NCBI RefSeq assembly: GCF_004343255.1 | Contig: NZ_SMDD01000007.1 | Span: 1-47,011, forward strand | DNA from: Laceyella sacchari | GTDB lineage: Bacteria; Bacillota; Bacilli; Thermoactinomycetales; Thermoactinomycetaceae | DNA: 47,011 nt | Reading direction: 5' to 3' | In this document: piece after piece, positions 34,271 through 44,377 of the stretch | Position numbering within the stretch: position 1 is the stretch's first letter | Layout of the letters: the number at the start of each line of letters is the position of its first letter | Made by a program: the position numbers and the translations under genes | Notes under the pieces: model-generated | Seen by the model: the letters and a program-made list of their open reading frames with translations, nothing else | Told to the model about the DNA's origin: nothing | Databases searched by the model: none

Positions 34271-35235
34271 CTTGCTTCACTCCTAAGCTGCGAACGGATT
34301 TCCGCCAACACGCTCGCTTCCGCTTCCGCGATGGTGCCCTGCACTGTGCAACCCGCCGCCCGGGCATGGCCACCGCCGCCAAACTGCTTGGCCACTCTCC
34401 CCACATCGACAAGCTCGCGCGACCGCAGGCTGACTTTGACCGTCTGGGGTTGCTCCTCTCTAAACAAGATTCCCACATCAACCCCTAAAATATTGCGGGC
34501 ATAGTTGACGATACCATCCAAATCATCATGGGACGCATTTGCAATATCGGCCTTGGCCAACTTCATCCACGCGACCAATCCATCATCCGTTTGCTGTAGT
34601 GTCCCCAGCGCCGCCTTTAATAAACGCAATTGAGGCAGTGTCACAGTCTCAAGCACTTGATCGGCTATTTGGTGGAAAGAGATGCCCATCTCAACCAATT
34701 TGGCCGCTTGCCGCAACACCTTCGGAGATGTGTTGGAATATCGGAAACCGCCGGTGTCGGTCAACAATCCTGTGTAAATATGGGTTGCCAGCTCCTCATT
34801 CCACCCCACGCGGCTTTGGTCAATCCAATCATAAAGGATCTCCGCCGTTGCCGCCGCTTGCGGCTGGACGATGTTCATCGTTCCAAACGCATCATTGGTG
34901 GCGTGATGATCGATATTAACCACGGAAGCACCTGGGGCGATCAATTCGCAACAAGCCCCCATTCGAGCCCGATCAGCGCAGTCCAAAGCCACCACCCGCT
35001 CAAAGGGTTCGCTGACTTCATGGACCTGCTTCACTTCGTCCGCTCCTGGAAGAAACGCGAATTTCTTAGGCAATGGAGACTCATTAACCATAACCACTTG
35101 TTTTCCCATAGCCTGTAACATCGTTCCCATTGCAAGCGTAGAGCTGATCGCGTCTCCATCCGGGTGGATGTGAGACACGACCAGCACACGATCCGCTTCT
35201 TCAATCCATTGTTCCAAAGGTTGAATCCAGTTCAT
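34267..35235 (-). CDS. nrnA: DHH/DHHA1 phosphoesterase NrnA
   Basis: Degrades nanoRNAs of 2-5 nucleotides and dephosphorylates pAp, finishing RNA decay. 322 residues with HIHPDGDAISS, VALDCAD, the DHH motif VNIDHHATND and the DHHA1 glycine motif FGGGGHARAAGC. It stands between rbfA and truB, as in B. subtilis. Confidence 0.95.
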   Translation of the reverse strand: MNWIQPLEQWIEEADRVLVVSHIHPDGDAISSTLAMGTMLQAMGKQVVMVNESPLPKKFAFLPGADEVKQVHEVSEPFERVVALDCADRARMGACCELIAPGASVVNIDHHATNDAFGTMNIVQPQAAATAEILYDWIDQSRVGWNEELATHIYTGLLTDTGGFRYSNTSPKVLRQAAKLVEMGISFHQIADQVLETVTLPQLRLLKAALGTLQQTDDGLVAWMKLAKADIANASHDDLDGIVNYARNILGVDVGILFREEQPQTVKVSLRSRELVDVGRVAKQFGGGGHARAAGCTVQGTIAEAEASVLAEIRSQLRSEAR

Positions 35236-35236
35236 C

Positions 35237-35590
35237 TTACTCTTTCTCCTGCGAATTGACTTCTGTCAACAAACGGGAAATATGCTCTTCCCGATCCAGC
35301 GAATTGTCTATGACAAAAACAAGCTCTGGAACATGGCGCAATTTGATGCGGCGGCCGACTTCGGAGCGAATGTATCCTTTTGCTTTCTCCAAACCGGACA
35401 AGGTTTGCGATTTTTGATCAGCGCTTCCCATCACACTGATGTAAACTTTAGCCACTTGCAAATCACCGCTCATCTCTACCGCCGTCACCGTTACAAAGCC
35501 GATGCGTGGATCTTTGATTTCTTGCTGGATGATCTGGCTCAATTCCTTCTTCACTTGCTCTCCAACACGGCTAACACGAATGCGCGCCAT
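35237..35590 (-). CDS. rbfA: Ribosome-binding factor A
   Basis: Assembly factor that binds the 30S subunit during late 16S maturation. 117 residues, KH-like fold: [39 protein letters not shown] and [32 protein letters not shown] before the ATG. One base from the nrnA start. Confidence 0.97.
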   Translation of the reverse strand: MARIRVSRVGEQVKKELSQIIQQEIKDPRIGFVTVTAVEMSGDLQVAKVYISVMGSADQKSQTLSGLEKAKGYIRSEVGRRIKLRHVPELVFVIDNSLDREEHISRLLTEVNSQEKE

Positions 35591-35618
35591 GGTCTACCCC
35601 TCCTACTTGCACATGTAT

Positions 35619-35900
35619 TCACATAAAGGTGATAGAGGTATAAGTCACTTCCAACCCATCCGTATTTTCCAACACGGTGAGGGCCTGTCGCAACTCCTGT
35701 TCCACAACCTTCGCATGACTGCCCACACCGACGACGGCCAAGGCGGTAAGCTGCCGGTTGTCTTGATAACCCACTTCCGCAACGGACAAATTAAACTTGT
35801 TGCGCAGTTTTGCCTGCGCACTTTGAATCACACGCCGTTTGTCCTTTAAGGAAGCAGAGACGGGCACGCGCCCCTCCACTTCCAACAATCCGATATGCAC
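35619..35900 (-). CDS. ylxP: YlxP (DUF503) protein
   Basis: A 93-residue protein of the DUF503 family, which is consistently found next to infB and rbfA. MHIGLLEVEGRVPVSASLKDKRRVIQS and FNLSVAEVGYQD fit. Begins with GTG. Role is unclear; ribosome-related work is inferred from its neighbours only. Confidence 0.93.
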   Translation of the reverse strand: MHIGLLEVEGRVPVSASLKDKRRVIQSAQAKLRNKFNLSVAEVGYQDNRQLTALAVVGVGSHAKVVEQELRQALTVLENTDGLEVTYTSITFM

Positions 35901-35902
35901 GT

Positions 35903-38188
35903 TTATGTCCGCTCCACTTCTTCAATCACATAAACTTCGATGACATCTCCTTCTTTGATGTCATTGTAGTTTTGCACTGTCAGGCCGCATTCATACCCTT
36001 GTGCCACTTCTTTGGCATCGTCTTTGAAACGCTTGAGGGTGTCCAGCTTGCCTTCATGCACAACCACGCCGTCACGGATGAGGCGGACATGCCCATCGCG
36101 CACCACTTTACCTTCTGTGACGTAACATCCGGCAATGGTACCCACTTTGGACACTTTGAAGATTTGACGCACTTCTGCGGTACCCACCACACGCTCTTCA
36201 AATTCAGGGTCTAACAACCCTTTCATCGCGGCTTCGATCTCTTCGATCACATTGTAAATGATGCGGTGCAAGCGGATATCCACTTTTTCCTGCTCAGCCA
36301 TCGCTCTGGCGTTTGGTTCTGGACGCACGTTAAATCCGATTACGATGGCGTTGGACGCAGAAGCGAGGATGATGTCGGACTCCGTAATTGCCCCGGCACC
36401 CTGATGGATGATCTTGACTCGTGCGCCTTCTACATCGATTTTTTCCAGAGAGCCCCGCAATGCTTCTGCCGAGCCTTGCACGTCAGCTTTGATGATCACG
36501 TTCAGGTCTTTCACTTCTCCTTGTTGAATCTGCTTAAACAGATCATCCAAGGACACGCGGCTGTTTGCGCCAAGCTCTTCTTCACGTTGCTTTTGCAGGC
36601 GCTTGTCTGCAATCGCCCGGCCTTTTTTCTCATCCTCAAACACCATGAATTGATCCCCGGCGTTGGGCACGTCAGGCAAACCGAGAATTTCCACCGGCAT
36701 CGATGGTGGAGCCACTTTTACCCGACGTCCGCGGTCATTGACCATTGCACGGATTTTACCAAAGAAGTTGCCCGCGACAACCCCATCTCCCACTTTCAAT
36801 GTTCCGTTTTGTACCAATACGGTCGCAACTGGCCCACGGCCTTTATCCAGCTCGGCTTCGATTACGACACCACGCGCCCGTTTGTTGGGGTTCGCCTTGT
36901 ATTCTTGCACTTCTGCTACCAGAAGAATCATTTCCAACAGCTCATCAATGCCTGTTCCTGCCAACGCTGACACAGGAACGAAAATCGTGTCTCCACCCCA
37001 TTCTTCTGGTACCAGACCATGCTCTGTCAATTGTTGCTTGACACGGTCAGGATTGGAGTCTGGTTTATCGATCTTGTTGACGGCAACGATGATCGGCACT
37101 TCTGCCGCTTTAGCGTGGTTGATCGCCTCAATCGTCTGTGGCATGACACCGTCATCTGCAGCGACAACCAAAATGGTGATGTCGGTCACTTGCGCCCCCC
37201 GTGCGCGCATGGTTGTAAACGCGGCGTGGCCAGGAGTGTCAAGGAAAGTGATTTTCTTGCCCGATACCTCCACTTGATACGCGCCGATATGCTGGGTGAT
37301 ACCACCCGCTTCCCCAGCGGTTACATTGGTGTGGCGGATTTTATCAAGCAAGGTCGTTTTACCGTGGTCAACATGCCCCATGATCGTAACCACAGGAGGA
37401 CGTTCAACCAAATCCTCTGGAGCATCCTCTTCCACTTGCTCCTCAAAATTGCTTTCATCCACTTCCTCAACATATTGGACTTTCACATCAAATTCGTCCC
37501 CGATGACAACCATGGTCTCCACATCAATTTCTTGGTTGATCGTAGCCATGACCCCATGCATAAGCAACTTCTTGATGACGGCAGAAGCCTCACGGCGCAG
37601 GAGCTTGGCGAAATCCCCAACAGAAAGCGGTCCGGACACGGTGATTTCTTTAGGTAGCACAGGTGCCTGCTTTTCGCGTTGTTCAGACCCGCGGCGGTCA
37701 CCCTTGCGGCGATTGTTACGGCCACCTTTGCCACCTGATCCAGACGAAGCGTTTCCTTTTCCGCCATTGGCTTTGTTAAACTTCCCTTTACGATTGTTGT
37801 CCGACTTCTTGCCACCAAAGGCATTTCCGGCATTGGACGTGCCGGCCGATTGTGCGTCGTTAGCCCCGTCATTGGCTTGACGTTTATTTTGATTTCTCGG
37901 TGATTGTTGGTTTGGCCGATTGTTTTGACGAGCCCCCCGGTTTTGCCCTTGATTCTTTTGAGCATTCGGGTTTTGCTTCGGCTTCTTTTCTCCCTGCGGC
38001 TTCTCTTCTTTACTGTTAGAAGACTTTTTTACTTCGTTTATATACTGTTCCACTTTTTGGATCATTCCTTCGTTCATCACGCTCATATGGTTATTTAATT
38101 TCATATCCATACGTTCTAAAATGTTAAGCACTTCCTTGCTGCTCATCTTCATCTGTTTGGCGTACTCATATACTCGGATTTTGGCCAA
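35903..38188 (-). CDS. infB: Translation initiation factor IF-2
   Basis: GTPase that places initiator tRNA in the 30S subunit. 761 residues. N-terminal [12 protein letters not shown], then a low-complexity Asn/Gln/Lys/Gly-rich linker (~50-170). The IF2 N domain starts near 190 and the G domain near 267 ([27 protein letters not shown]); domains II-IV follow. Start TTG at 38188 behind GGGGGTG; the GTG at 38197 lies in that site. Confidence 0.97.
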   Translation of the reverse strand: MAKIRVYEYAKQMKMSSKEVLNILERMDMKLNNHMSVMNEGMIQKVEQYINEVKKSSNSKEEKPQGEKKPKQNPNAQKNQGQNRGARQNNRPNQQSPRNQNKRQANDGANDAQSAGTSNAGNAFGGKKSDNNRKGKFNKANGGKGNASSGSGGKGGRNNRRKGDRRGSEQREKQAPVLPKEITVSGPLSVGDFAKLLRREASAVIKKLLMHGVMATINQEIDVETMVVIGDEFDVKVQYVEEVDESNFEEQVEEDAPEDLVERPPVVTIMGHVDHGKTTLLDKIRHTNVTAGEAGGITQHIGAYQVEVSGKKITFLDTPGHAAFTTMRARGAQVTDITILVVAADDGVMPQTIEAINHAKAAEVPIIVAVNKIDKPDSNPDRVKQQLTEHGLVPEEWGGDTIFVPVSALAGTGIDELLEMILLVAEVQEYKANPNKRARGVVIEAELDKGRGPVATVLVQNGTLKVGDGVVAGNFFGKIRAMVNDRGRRVKVAPPSMPVEILGLPDVPNAGDQFMVFEDEKKGRAIADKRLQKQREEELGANSRVSLDDLFKQIQQGEVKDLNVIIKADVQGSAEALRGSLEKIDVEGARVKIIHQGAGAITESDIILASASNAIVIGFNVRPEPNARAMAEQEKVDIRLHRIIYNVIEEIEAAMKGLLDPEFEERVVGTAEVRQIFKVSKVGTIAGCYVTEGKVVRDGHVRLIRDGVVVHEGKLDTLKRFKDDAKEVAQGYECGLTVQNYNDIKEGDVIEVYVIEEVERT

Positions 38189-38202
38189 TCCATTCACCCC
38201 CG

Positions 38203-38502
38203 TCAGTTACTCGAAAGCTTACGGAACGAACGGGCAAATCCCTCATCGAGTATAGCGATCACCACCCGTTCTTCTTTGCCGATTGCAGCTCCAAGCTCCC
38301 CCCGGGTACCATATCGAATCAATGGAACGCCATAGGAAGAGCATTTGTCCGTTACTTTCTTTTCCACATTTTTCGCGGCATCTGTGGCCAGGAAAACCAG
38401 CCGCGCCTTACCCGATCGGATCTCTTGAATGACTAGCTCTTCACCTGAAACCACTTTTCTCGCCCTCATAGCGAGACCCAACAACTGTAGCATCTTATTC
38501 AT
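38203..38502 (-). CDS. ylxQ: L7Ae-family RNA-binding protein YlxQ
   Basis: A 99-residue ribosomal L7Ae/L30e-like protein that may bind kink-turn [41 protein letters not shown] is diagnostic. It overlaps ylxR by eight bases and precedes infB, the standard order. Confidence 0.95.
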   Translation of the reverse strand: MNKMLQLLGLAMRARKVVSGEELVIQEIRSGKARLVFLATDAAKNVEKKVTDKCSSYGVPLIRYGTRGELGAAIGKEERVVIAILDEGFARSFRKLSSN

Positions 38503-38773
38503 TCAGGTCCATCCCTTTTACCACTTCGCGCAGTTCGTCGTAAATTTCGGATGGAACTTGTGCTTTTAGGGCCCGGTCCAGCGCTTTTTTCTTTTGTGCC
38601 ATGTCGATGTATTCCAACTTGGCACACAAGTACGCTCCGCGCCCGGATTTTTTCCCGCTCGGATCAATGATGATCTCGTTGTCGGGTGTACGAACAATAC
38701 GAATTAAGTGCTTTTTTGGGAACATTTCCTGAGACGCCACGCATTTGCGCATGGGAACCTTCCGTTGCTTCAT
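38495..38773 (-). CDS. rnpM: YlxR/RnpM family protein
   Basis: A 92-residue protein of the YlxR family, recently described in B. subtilis as a modulator of RNase [26 protein letters not shown] and SGRGAYLC match the family. It lies between nusA and ylxQ. ATG at 38773 behind GGGAGG. Confidence 0.94.
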   Translation of the reverse strand: MKQRKVPMRKCVASQEMFPKKHLIRIVRTPDNEIIIDPSGKKSGRGAYLCAKLEYIDMAQKKKALDRALKAQVPSEIYDELREVVKGMDLNE

Positions 38774-38794
38774 CGTTCAAGCAACCTCCCCATT

Positions 38795-39919
38795 TTATAA
38801 CATTTCATCCGCTTCATGTGCGGATTCGGCTTCCTCCGCTACCTGCTCAACCAGCATCGGCTCTTGTTCAATCGGTTCGCCGGCCTCTTGCGCTTCGGAT
38901 TCGCTCTTGATGTCGATTTTCCAGTTGGTCAGTTTGGCGGCGAGGCGAGCGTTTTGCCCTTCTTTGCCGATAGCCAGCGACAACTGGTGATCCGGCACGA
39001 TTACACGCGCCATCTTTTCTTCCTCATACACGGTGACACTGATCACTTTGGACGGGCTGAGCGCATTGGCAATCCATTCGCCGATATCTTCTGACCAGCG
39101 AACAATGTCGATTTTTTCCCCTTTTAATTCATTTACAACCGTTTGCACACGTTGTCCGCGGTGACCCACACATGCTCCCACGGGATCGACATCCTCATTG
39201 CGCGAAGAAACGGCCACTTTGGAACGTTGTCCGGCTTCGCGGGCGATGGCGCGAATTTCGACCACGCCTTCGTAGATTTCCGGCACTTCCAACTCAAACA
39301 ATCTTTTCAACAAACCAGGGTGGGTGCGAGAAAGGAAAATCTGCGGGCCTTTCGTCGATTTTTCTACCTTGGTAATGTAAGTTTTTACGCGATCTCCATG
39401 TTTGAAGCGTTCACCCGGAATCACTTCTGAATGTGGCAAAAGAGCTTCCACTCTGCCCAGATCCACATAGTAGTGGCGATTGTCAGCGCGTTGCACGATC
39501 CCGGTGATGATATCCTCTTCACGATCGATGAAGTCTTTGTAGATCGCTGTGCGCTCCGCCTCTCGGATGCGTTGTGTCACCACTTGTTTGGCAGTTTGCG
39601 CCGCAATACGGCCAAAATCAGCCGGAGTTACTTCAATCTCAACGATATCGTCCAATTGGTAGTTCGGATCCAATTCACGCGCAGCTGCCAAGCTGATTTC
39701 CAAGCGCGTGTCCAACACGTCCTCAACCACTGTTTTGCGCGCGAACACACGCACTTCTCCGTTATGGCGGTTAATGTCGACCCGCACGTTTTGTGCAGAG
39801 TGAAAGTTACGCTTATAACCGGAGATCAAGGCTGCTTCGATTGCTTCGATCAATATGTCCTTGCTAATCCCTTTTTCTTTCTCTAATTGACCGAGGGCTT
39901 CGATGAACTCAGCATTCAT
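38795..39919 (-). CDS. nusA: Transcription termination/antitermination protein NusA
   Basis: Binds RNA polymerase and nascent RNA, controlling pausing and termination. 374 residues: N-terminal polymerase-binding domain (to ~125), S1 domain ([21 protein letters not shown]), KH1 ([21 protein letters not shown]) and KH2 ([25 protein letters not shown]). A short acidic tail follows. No C-terminal acidic repeats, as usual in Firmicutes. Confidence 0.97.
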   Translation of the reverse strand: MNAEFIEALGQLEKEKGISKDILIEAIEAALISGYKRNFHSAQNVRVDINRHNGEVRVFARKTVVEDVLDTRLEISLAAARELDPNYQLDDIVEIEVTPADFGRIAAQTAKQVVTQRIREAERTAIYKDFIDREEDIITGIVQRADNRHYYVDLGRVEALLPHSEVIPGERFKHGDRVKTYITKVEKSTKGPQIFLSRTHPGLLKRLFELEVPEIYEGVVEIRAIAREAGQRSKVAVSSRNEDVDPVGACVGHRGQRVQTVVNELKGEKIDIVRWSEDIGEWIANALSPSKVISVTVYEEEKMARVIVPDHQLSLAIGKEGQNARLAAKLTNWKIDIKSESEAQEAGEPIEQEPMLVEQVAEEAESAHEADEML

Positions 39920-39942
39920 CGGCCAACATCCTCCCTTCGTTT

Positions 39943-40404
39943 TTAAAAAACGATCGCTAAACGGGCTTTCGCCACTTTTTCCCGTGGGATGTGCACCGTT
40001 TTCTTTTTCTCCTCTACCGTCAAAGAGACGCTGTCAACCTCTTTCAATACGCCTTCGAACACCTTTTGCCCGTCAATCGGCTCATAGGTTGTCACGTGCA
40101 CATGTTTGCCGATAGCTTTGTGGAAATCGTTTTCTTTTTTTAGTGGTCTTTCAGCCCCAGGAGAAGAGACTTCCAGTATGTAAGCGCCAGGAATGGGATC
40201 AGTCTCGTCAAGCACTTCGCTCAGTCGCTCACTGACGCGGCTGCAATCGTCCAAGTCCACTGGTTTATCTTCGCGGTCAATAAATACGCGCAAAAACCAG
40301 TTTGTCCCTTCCTTTTTATACTCAACGTCGACTAATTCCAGTCCTTCTGCCTCTATGATTGGAAGTGCGATCTTCTCCACCACTTCTGACACTTGTCGGC
40401 TCAA
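39943..40404 (-). CDS. rimP: Ribosome maturation factor RimP
   Basis: Binds 30S precursors and helps S12/S19 assembly. 153 residues: [44 protein letters not shown] and [14 protein letters not shown] are typical. I start at TTG 40404, six bases after GGAGGG; the TTG at 40410 touches that site. First gene of the nusA-infB operon, behind a leader with a strong hairpin. Confidence 0.95.
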   Translation of the reverse strand: MSRQVSEVVEKIALPIIEAEGLELVDVEYKKEGTNWFLRVFIDREDKPVDLDDCSRVSERLSEVLDETDPIPGAYILEVSSPGAERPLKKENDFHKAIGKHVHVTTYEPIDGQKVFEGVLKEVDSVSLTVEEKKKTVHIPREKVAKARLAIVF

Positions 40405-40455
40405 GGCCAACCCTCCTTATTTTGAGCCAATTCGATATCACCCCTAGCAAAACGG

Positions 40456-40481
40456 AAAGAGTGGGTCAGCACCCACTCTTT
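40456..40481 (-). terminator. Leader hairpin upstream of rimP (attenuator candidate)
   Basis: An 11-bp perfect stem AAAGAGTGGGT/ACCCACTCTTT with a 4-base loop, within the predicted rimP leader, followed on minus by CCGTTTTGC. No minus gene ends upstream, so it is not an ordinary terminator. Confidence 0.55.
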
Positions 40482-40521
40482 ATTGCCAACAGATGTATCT
40501 ACACTAAGTATAGCCAACGTG

Positions 40522-40551
40522 ATTATAACACAATCAGCAAAATGCATGCAA
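40522..40551 (-). promoter_or_regulatory. Promoter of the rimP-nusA-infB block
   Basis: On minus TTGCAT (40551-40546), 18-base spacer, perfect TATAAT (40527-40522), about 120 bases before rimP. The rest of 40552-40813 is AT-rich and gene-free and should also hold the eamA promoter on plus. Confidence 0.55.
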
Positions 40552-40813
40552 TTGCCTTTCACGGAAAAGCATGGGGTGCAGGCTTCGTTTTCCTTTATCA
40601 TGCACAAAAAAAAGATTTACATGAAATTGATGCCATAATCCAGATTTGCATGTTAAAATTCGATAGGATTATAAAAATATACAATATTATCCTTTATTCC
40701 GCTAAACAAGCAACGTGCTGAAACAATAGGGAATTTTGTTGTTTCCAGCTTGGTTCCAATCGTTTTTTGTGATTTATTTTTTAATCTGGTTGTAACTAGA
40801 TAGGAGTGGTTTG

Positions 40814-41716
40814 ATGAGTCGCACACAAGCGAGCATCTATGTATTGATGGGCGCATCATCCTATGGTGTGGTGTCCACAATCACCAAACTAGCCTACCAA
40901 CACGGGTTTGCCACGGGAGAAATCACGGGTAGCCAAGTGTTTTTTGGTTGTCTCTTTTTGTGGCTGGTAGCCTTGCCAGCCTGCGCCAAAACGAAGCGGC
41001 TTTCTCGCAAAAGCCTGCTTTCTCTAATTATGTGTGGGATGGTGTCCGGTTTGACGGGAATCTTCTATTATCTGTCCCTCAAGACGCTGTCCGCCTCCTT
41101 TGCCATCATCCTCATGTTCCAATTCACGTGGATCGGTCTATTGTTGGAATGGATGCGTACGCGGGTGAGACCTCGTTGGAATCACTGGTTGGCCACCACT
41201 ATCATTTTGAGCGGCTCGTTGCTGGCCAGTGCTTCCCAACTCAACGGCGCCTCGCTTCATGCTAAGGGGATTTTCTTCGGTTTGCTGTCCGCTTTGACAT
41301 ATGCGCTATTCATTTATTTTAGCAATTTCGTCGCGATCGATGTCAACCCGATGATTCGTAGCGCCAGCTTTGTAACCGGCGGATTGTTTACTAACCTCCT
41401 TATCTTTTCCCCCGCTTTTCTCATCGAGGGGAAGCTATTTGACGGCTTGTGGTTTTGGGGTCTTTTGCTCGGCTTGTTCGGCACTGTCATTCCTACCATA
41501 TTGTTTATGAAGGGTATCCCTCACATCGGCTCCGGGCTCGCCTCCATCTTGGGTTCCGTCGAATTGCCGGCGGTCATCGTCGTGGCGGCGTTCTTTTTGC
41601 ATGAACAACCGACTATGCTGCAATGGACCGGGGTGTTGCTGATCCTGCTCGGCATTTTGATATCCGAGGCTCCAAGCATCATCGGGAGGCGATCGATTTC
41701 TGCCAAACAATCGTGA
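40814..41716 (+). CDS. EamA/DMT-family transporter
   Basis: A 300-residue membrane protein with about ten predicted membrane segments and two EamA repeats (starts IYVLMGASSYGVVSTITKLAY; second repeat AKGIFFGLLSALTYALFIYF). GSVELPAVIVVAAFFLHEQPT near the end is typical. ATG at 40814 with AGGAG seven bases before. Substrate unknown; relatives export amino acids or metabolites. Confidence 0.9.
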   Translation: MSRTQASIYVLMGASSYGVVSTITKLAYQHGFATGEITGSQVFFGCLFLWLVALPACAKTKRLSRKSLLSLIMCGMVSGLTGIFYYLSLKTLSASFAIILMFQFTWIGLLLEWMRTRVRPRWNHWLATTIILSGSLLASASQLNGASLHAKGIFFGLLSALTYALFIYFSNFVAIDVNPMIRSASFVTGGLFTNLLIFSPAFLIEGKLFDGLWFWGLLLGLFGTVIPTILFMKGIPHIGSGLASILGSVELPAVIVVAAFFLHEQPTMLQWTGVLLILLGILISEAPSIIGRRSISAKQS

Positions 41717-41728
41717 TTTTCCTCCGCT

Positions 41729-41780
41729 CTCGAAAGGGTGACAAAACCGTTCGTAGATCGAATTTTGTTCCCCTTTCGAG
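41729..41780 (+). promoter_or_regulatory. 18-bp inverted repeat abutting the pepF -10 box
   Basis: CTCGAAAGGGTGACAAAA (41729-41746) and its near-complement (41763-41780, 16 of 18 pairs) with a 16-base loop. The right arm ends one base before TATAAT (41781-41786). It could end the eamA transcript or serve as an operator for pepF. Confidence 0.5.
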
Positions 41781-41813
41781 TATAATGGTAAAAAAGAGGT
41801 AAGGGGGCTTTCT

Positions 41814-43631
41814 ATGTCCAAGCAACAAAACAGCAAGCAACTGCCACATCGTTCGGAAGTGCCGGTGGAATACACTTGGCGTTTGGAAGATATTTTCGCA
41901 ACCGACGACCTTTGGAACGAAGAGTTTGACAAGGTGAAAGCCTTGATACCCAAAGCTGCAGACTTCAAAGGGACATTGGGCGATTCAGCCGAATCCTTGT
42001 TGCGCGCGCTCAAGTTCAGGGATGAATTGCATATGCGCCTTGAACAATTGTATACATACGCCCACATGCGGTATGACCAAGATACCACCAACTCCTTCTA
42101 TCAAGCGCTTGATGCACGGGCAAAAAGCTTGTTCGCAGAAGCGGGAAGCGCGCTCTCTTTTATGACACCCGAACTCCTTTCCATCAGCGAAGACAAAATC
42201 AAAGCGTTTCTCGCGGAAAACAGTGAACTCCGCGTGTACAGCCACGCGTTGGAAAAGCTGAACAAAAAACGCCCGCATGTATTATCCGAAAAAGAGGAAG
42301 CCATTTTGGCCCAAGCGGCTGATGTATTAGGTGCTTCCGCTACGACCTTTGGTATGTTAAACAACGCTGACCTCACATTCCCAACGATCGTGGATGAAGA
42401 CGGCACACCTGTACAAATCACACACGGCCGCTACATCAAACTGATGGAATCGAGTGACCGGCGGGTGCGGAAAGAAGCATTTGAAGGCTTGTACCACACG
42501 TATGACAAATTTAAAAACACCTTCGCCAGCACCCTGAGCGGAGTAGTCAAGAAAAACAGCTTCTACGCCAAGGTTCGCGGATACGATTCGGCCCGTCACG
42601 CCGCCCTGAGCAACAATCACATTCCAGAAACCGTGTATGACCAGCTCGTCAACACAGTGAATGAGCATTTGCCGCTTTTGCACCGCTATCTGGAAATCCG
42701 CAAACGGGCATTGGGATATGAAGAACTGCACATGTATGACATCTACAACCCACTGGTGCCTGACGCGAAGATGAAAATCACCTACCCCGAAGCACAGCAA
42801 AAATTGCTGGAAGGCCTGGCCGTCATGGGGGATGAATATATCTCCATCCTGAAAGAAGCGTATGAAAACCGCTGGGTAGACGTGATGGAAAACAAGGGCA
42901 AACGCAGCGGCGCGTACTCCTCTGGCTCTTACAGCACCAATCCTTACATCCTGATGAACTGGCAAGATACCGTCGACAACCTGTTCACCTTGGCTCACGA
43001 ATTCGGGCATTCCGTACACAGCTACTACAGCCGCAAAAATCAACCTTATATATACGGGGATTACACCATCTTTGTCGCTGAAGTCGCTTCAACCTGCAAC
43101 GAGGCTCTGTTGAATGACTACTTGATGAAACACACCACCGACAAGCAACAAAAACTTTATCTTCTCAACCATTATCTCGACTCTTTCCGGGGCACTGTGT
43201 TCAGACAAACGATGTTCGCCGAGTTCGAGCATACCATCTACCAAAAGGCGCAAGCCGGCGAGGCATTAACACCTGATCTGCTCACTTCGCTGTACTATGC
43301 ACTCAATCAGAAATACCATGGCGAAGGAATGATCAGCGATAAGGAAATCGGCCTGGAATGGGCCCGCATCCCCCATTTTTATTACAATTATTACGTATAC
43401 CAATACGCCACCGGATTCAGCGCAGCCACCGCACTGTCCAAACAGATTTTGACTGAGGGCAAACCTGCCGTTGACCGCTACACAGAATTCCTCAAAGCAG
43501 GCAACTCTGACTATCCGATCGAAGTGCTGAAGAAAGCAGGCGTTGACATGACGACTGCGGAACCAATTCGATTGGCGTTGAAAGACTTTGAAGAAAAACT
43601 GAATGAGCTGGAGCAACTCCTCTTTACTTGA
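41814..43631 (+). CDS. pepF: Oligoendopeptidase F
   Basis: Cytoplasmic M3B zinc endopeptidase that trims oligopeptides. 605 residues, standard length. Active-site helix FTLAHEFGHSVHSYYS (zinc His395 and His399, catalytic Glu396), with the third ligand Glu in VAEVASTCNEALLNDYL. C-terminal HFYYNYYVYQYATGFSAA is typical. AAGGGGG before the ATG. Ends at a strong hairpin. Confidence 0.97.
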   Translation: MSKQQNSKQLPHRSEVPVEYTWRLEDIFATDDLWNEEFDKVKALIPKAADFKGTLGDSAESLLRALKFRDELHMRLEQLYTYAHMRYDQDTTNSFYQALDARAKSLFAEAGSALSFMTPELLSISEDKIKAFLAENSELRVYSHALEKLNKKRPHVLSEKEEAILAQAADVLGASATTFGMLNNADLTFPTIVDEDGTPVQITHGRYIKLMESSDRRVRKEAFEGLYHTYDKFKNTFASTLSGVVKKNSFYAKVRGYDSARHAALSNNHIPETVYDQLVNTVNEHLPLLHRYLEIRKRALGYEELHMYDIYNPLVPDAKMKITYPEAQQKLLEGLAVMGDEYISILKEAYENRWVDVMENKGKRSGAYSSGSYSTNPYILMNWQDTVDNLFTLAHEFGHSVHSYYSRKNQPYIYGDYTIFVAEVASTCNEALLNDYLMKHTTDKQQKLYLLNHYLDSFRGTVFRQTMFAEFEHTIYQKAQAGEALTPDLLTSLYYALNQKYHGEGMISDKEIGLEWARIPHFYYNYYVYQYATGFSAATALSKQILTEGKPAVDRYTEFLKAGNSDYPIEVLKKAGVDMTTAEPIRLALKDFEEKLNELEQLLFT

Positions 43632-43645
43632 GCGGGATGAAAACC

Positions 43646-43684
43646 GAACCGGCCCGGCGCCATCAACATGCGCCGGGCCGGTTC
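43646..43684. terminator. Bidirectional terminator between pepF and msrB
   Basis: A perfect 15-bp GC-rich stem (43646-43660 with 43670-43684) and a 9-base loop between convergent genes. Confidence 0.85.
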
Positions 43685-43693
43685 ATTGTCCCC

Positions 43694-44140
43694 TCATTTT
43701 TCAAACAGCGGCAAATACTCGCCGTATCCCTCTTTAACCAACTCATCCTTCGGTATAAAGCGAAGGGCCGCGGAGTTGATGCAATAGCGAAGGCCGTTGG
43801 GGCCAGGGCCGTCGTCAAACACATGTCCCAAATGTGAATCCCCGTCTTTGCTTCTGACTTCCGTACGAATCATTCCATGGCTTGTGTCTAGTTTCTCAAC
43901 AATTCTGTCTGGCTCCACCGGTTTGGTAAAACTGGGCCAACCACATCCAGAGTCAAACTTGTCCATGGAAGTGAACAATGGTTCGCCTGATACGATATCC
44001 ACATACAGCCCTTCTTCGTCATGATCCCAAAATTCATTTTGAAACGGAGGCTCAGTCCCATTTTCTTGCGTAACTCGATATTGTAATGGCGTTAAGCGTG
44101 CCTTCAATTCTTCGGGACTATAAGGCTTTTTTTTGTCCAT
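43694..44140 (-). CDS. msrB: Peptide-methionine (R)-S-oxide reductase
   Basis: Repairs oxidised methionine R-sulfoxide in proteins. 148 residues: [30 protein letters not shown] and the catalytic Cys in [12 protein letters not shown]. The CxxC zinc pairs of some MsrB proteins are absent, which is common in Firmicutes. GGGAGG before the ATG. Stands alone, not fused to MsrA. Confidence 0.97.
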   Translation of the reverse strand: MDKKKPYSPEELKARLTPLQYRVTQENGTEPPFQNEFWDHDEEGLYVDIVSGEPLFTSMDKFDSGCGWPSFTKPVEPDRIVEKLDTSHGMIRTEVRSKDGDSHLGHVFDDGPGPNGLRYCINSAALRFIPKDELVKEGYGEYLPLFEK

Positions 44141-44377
44141 GATATGTACCTCCCCTAGGCAGTCTTCCGTTTCTTATTATCTTAACCTTTTGCAATCATC
44201 TGTTGCAGTCCCCCCAAAAAAACAATTCTCCCTCACGCGTTTTTCACAGGACGAGTTGGGCTAATGGATCAAGCAATTCCCCCTCAATCAGCAATAATCG
44301 ATTTATATTTTACAAAAACATTTATTATTGTGATAATTATATTATTGAATTTGCAAACAAAGGAGCTGAAGTACGAA

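Noticed and set aside
40401-40607. 68-codon frame on minus over the rimP leader
   Set aside because: It runs through the leader hairpin, overlaps the rimP ribosome site and has no site of its own.
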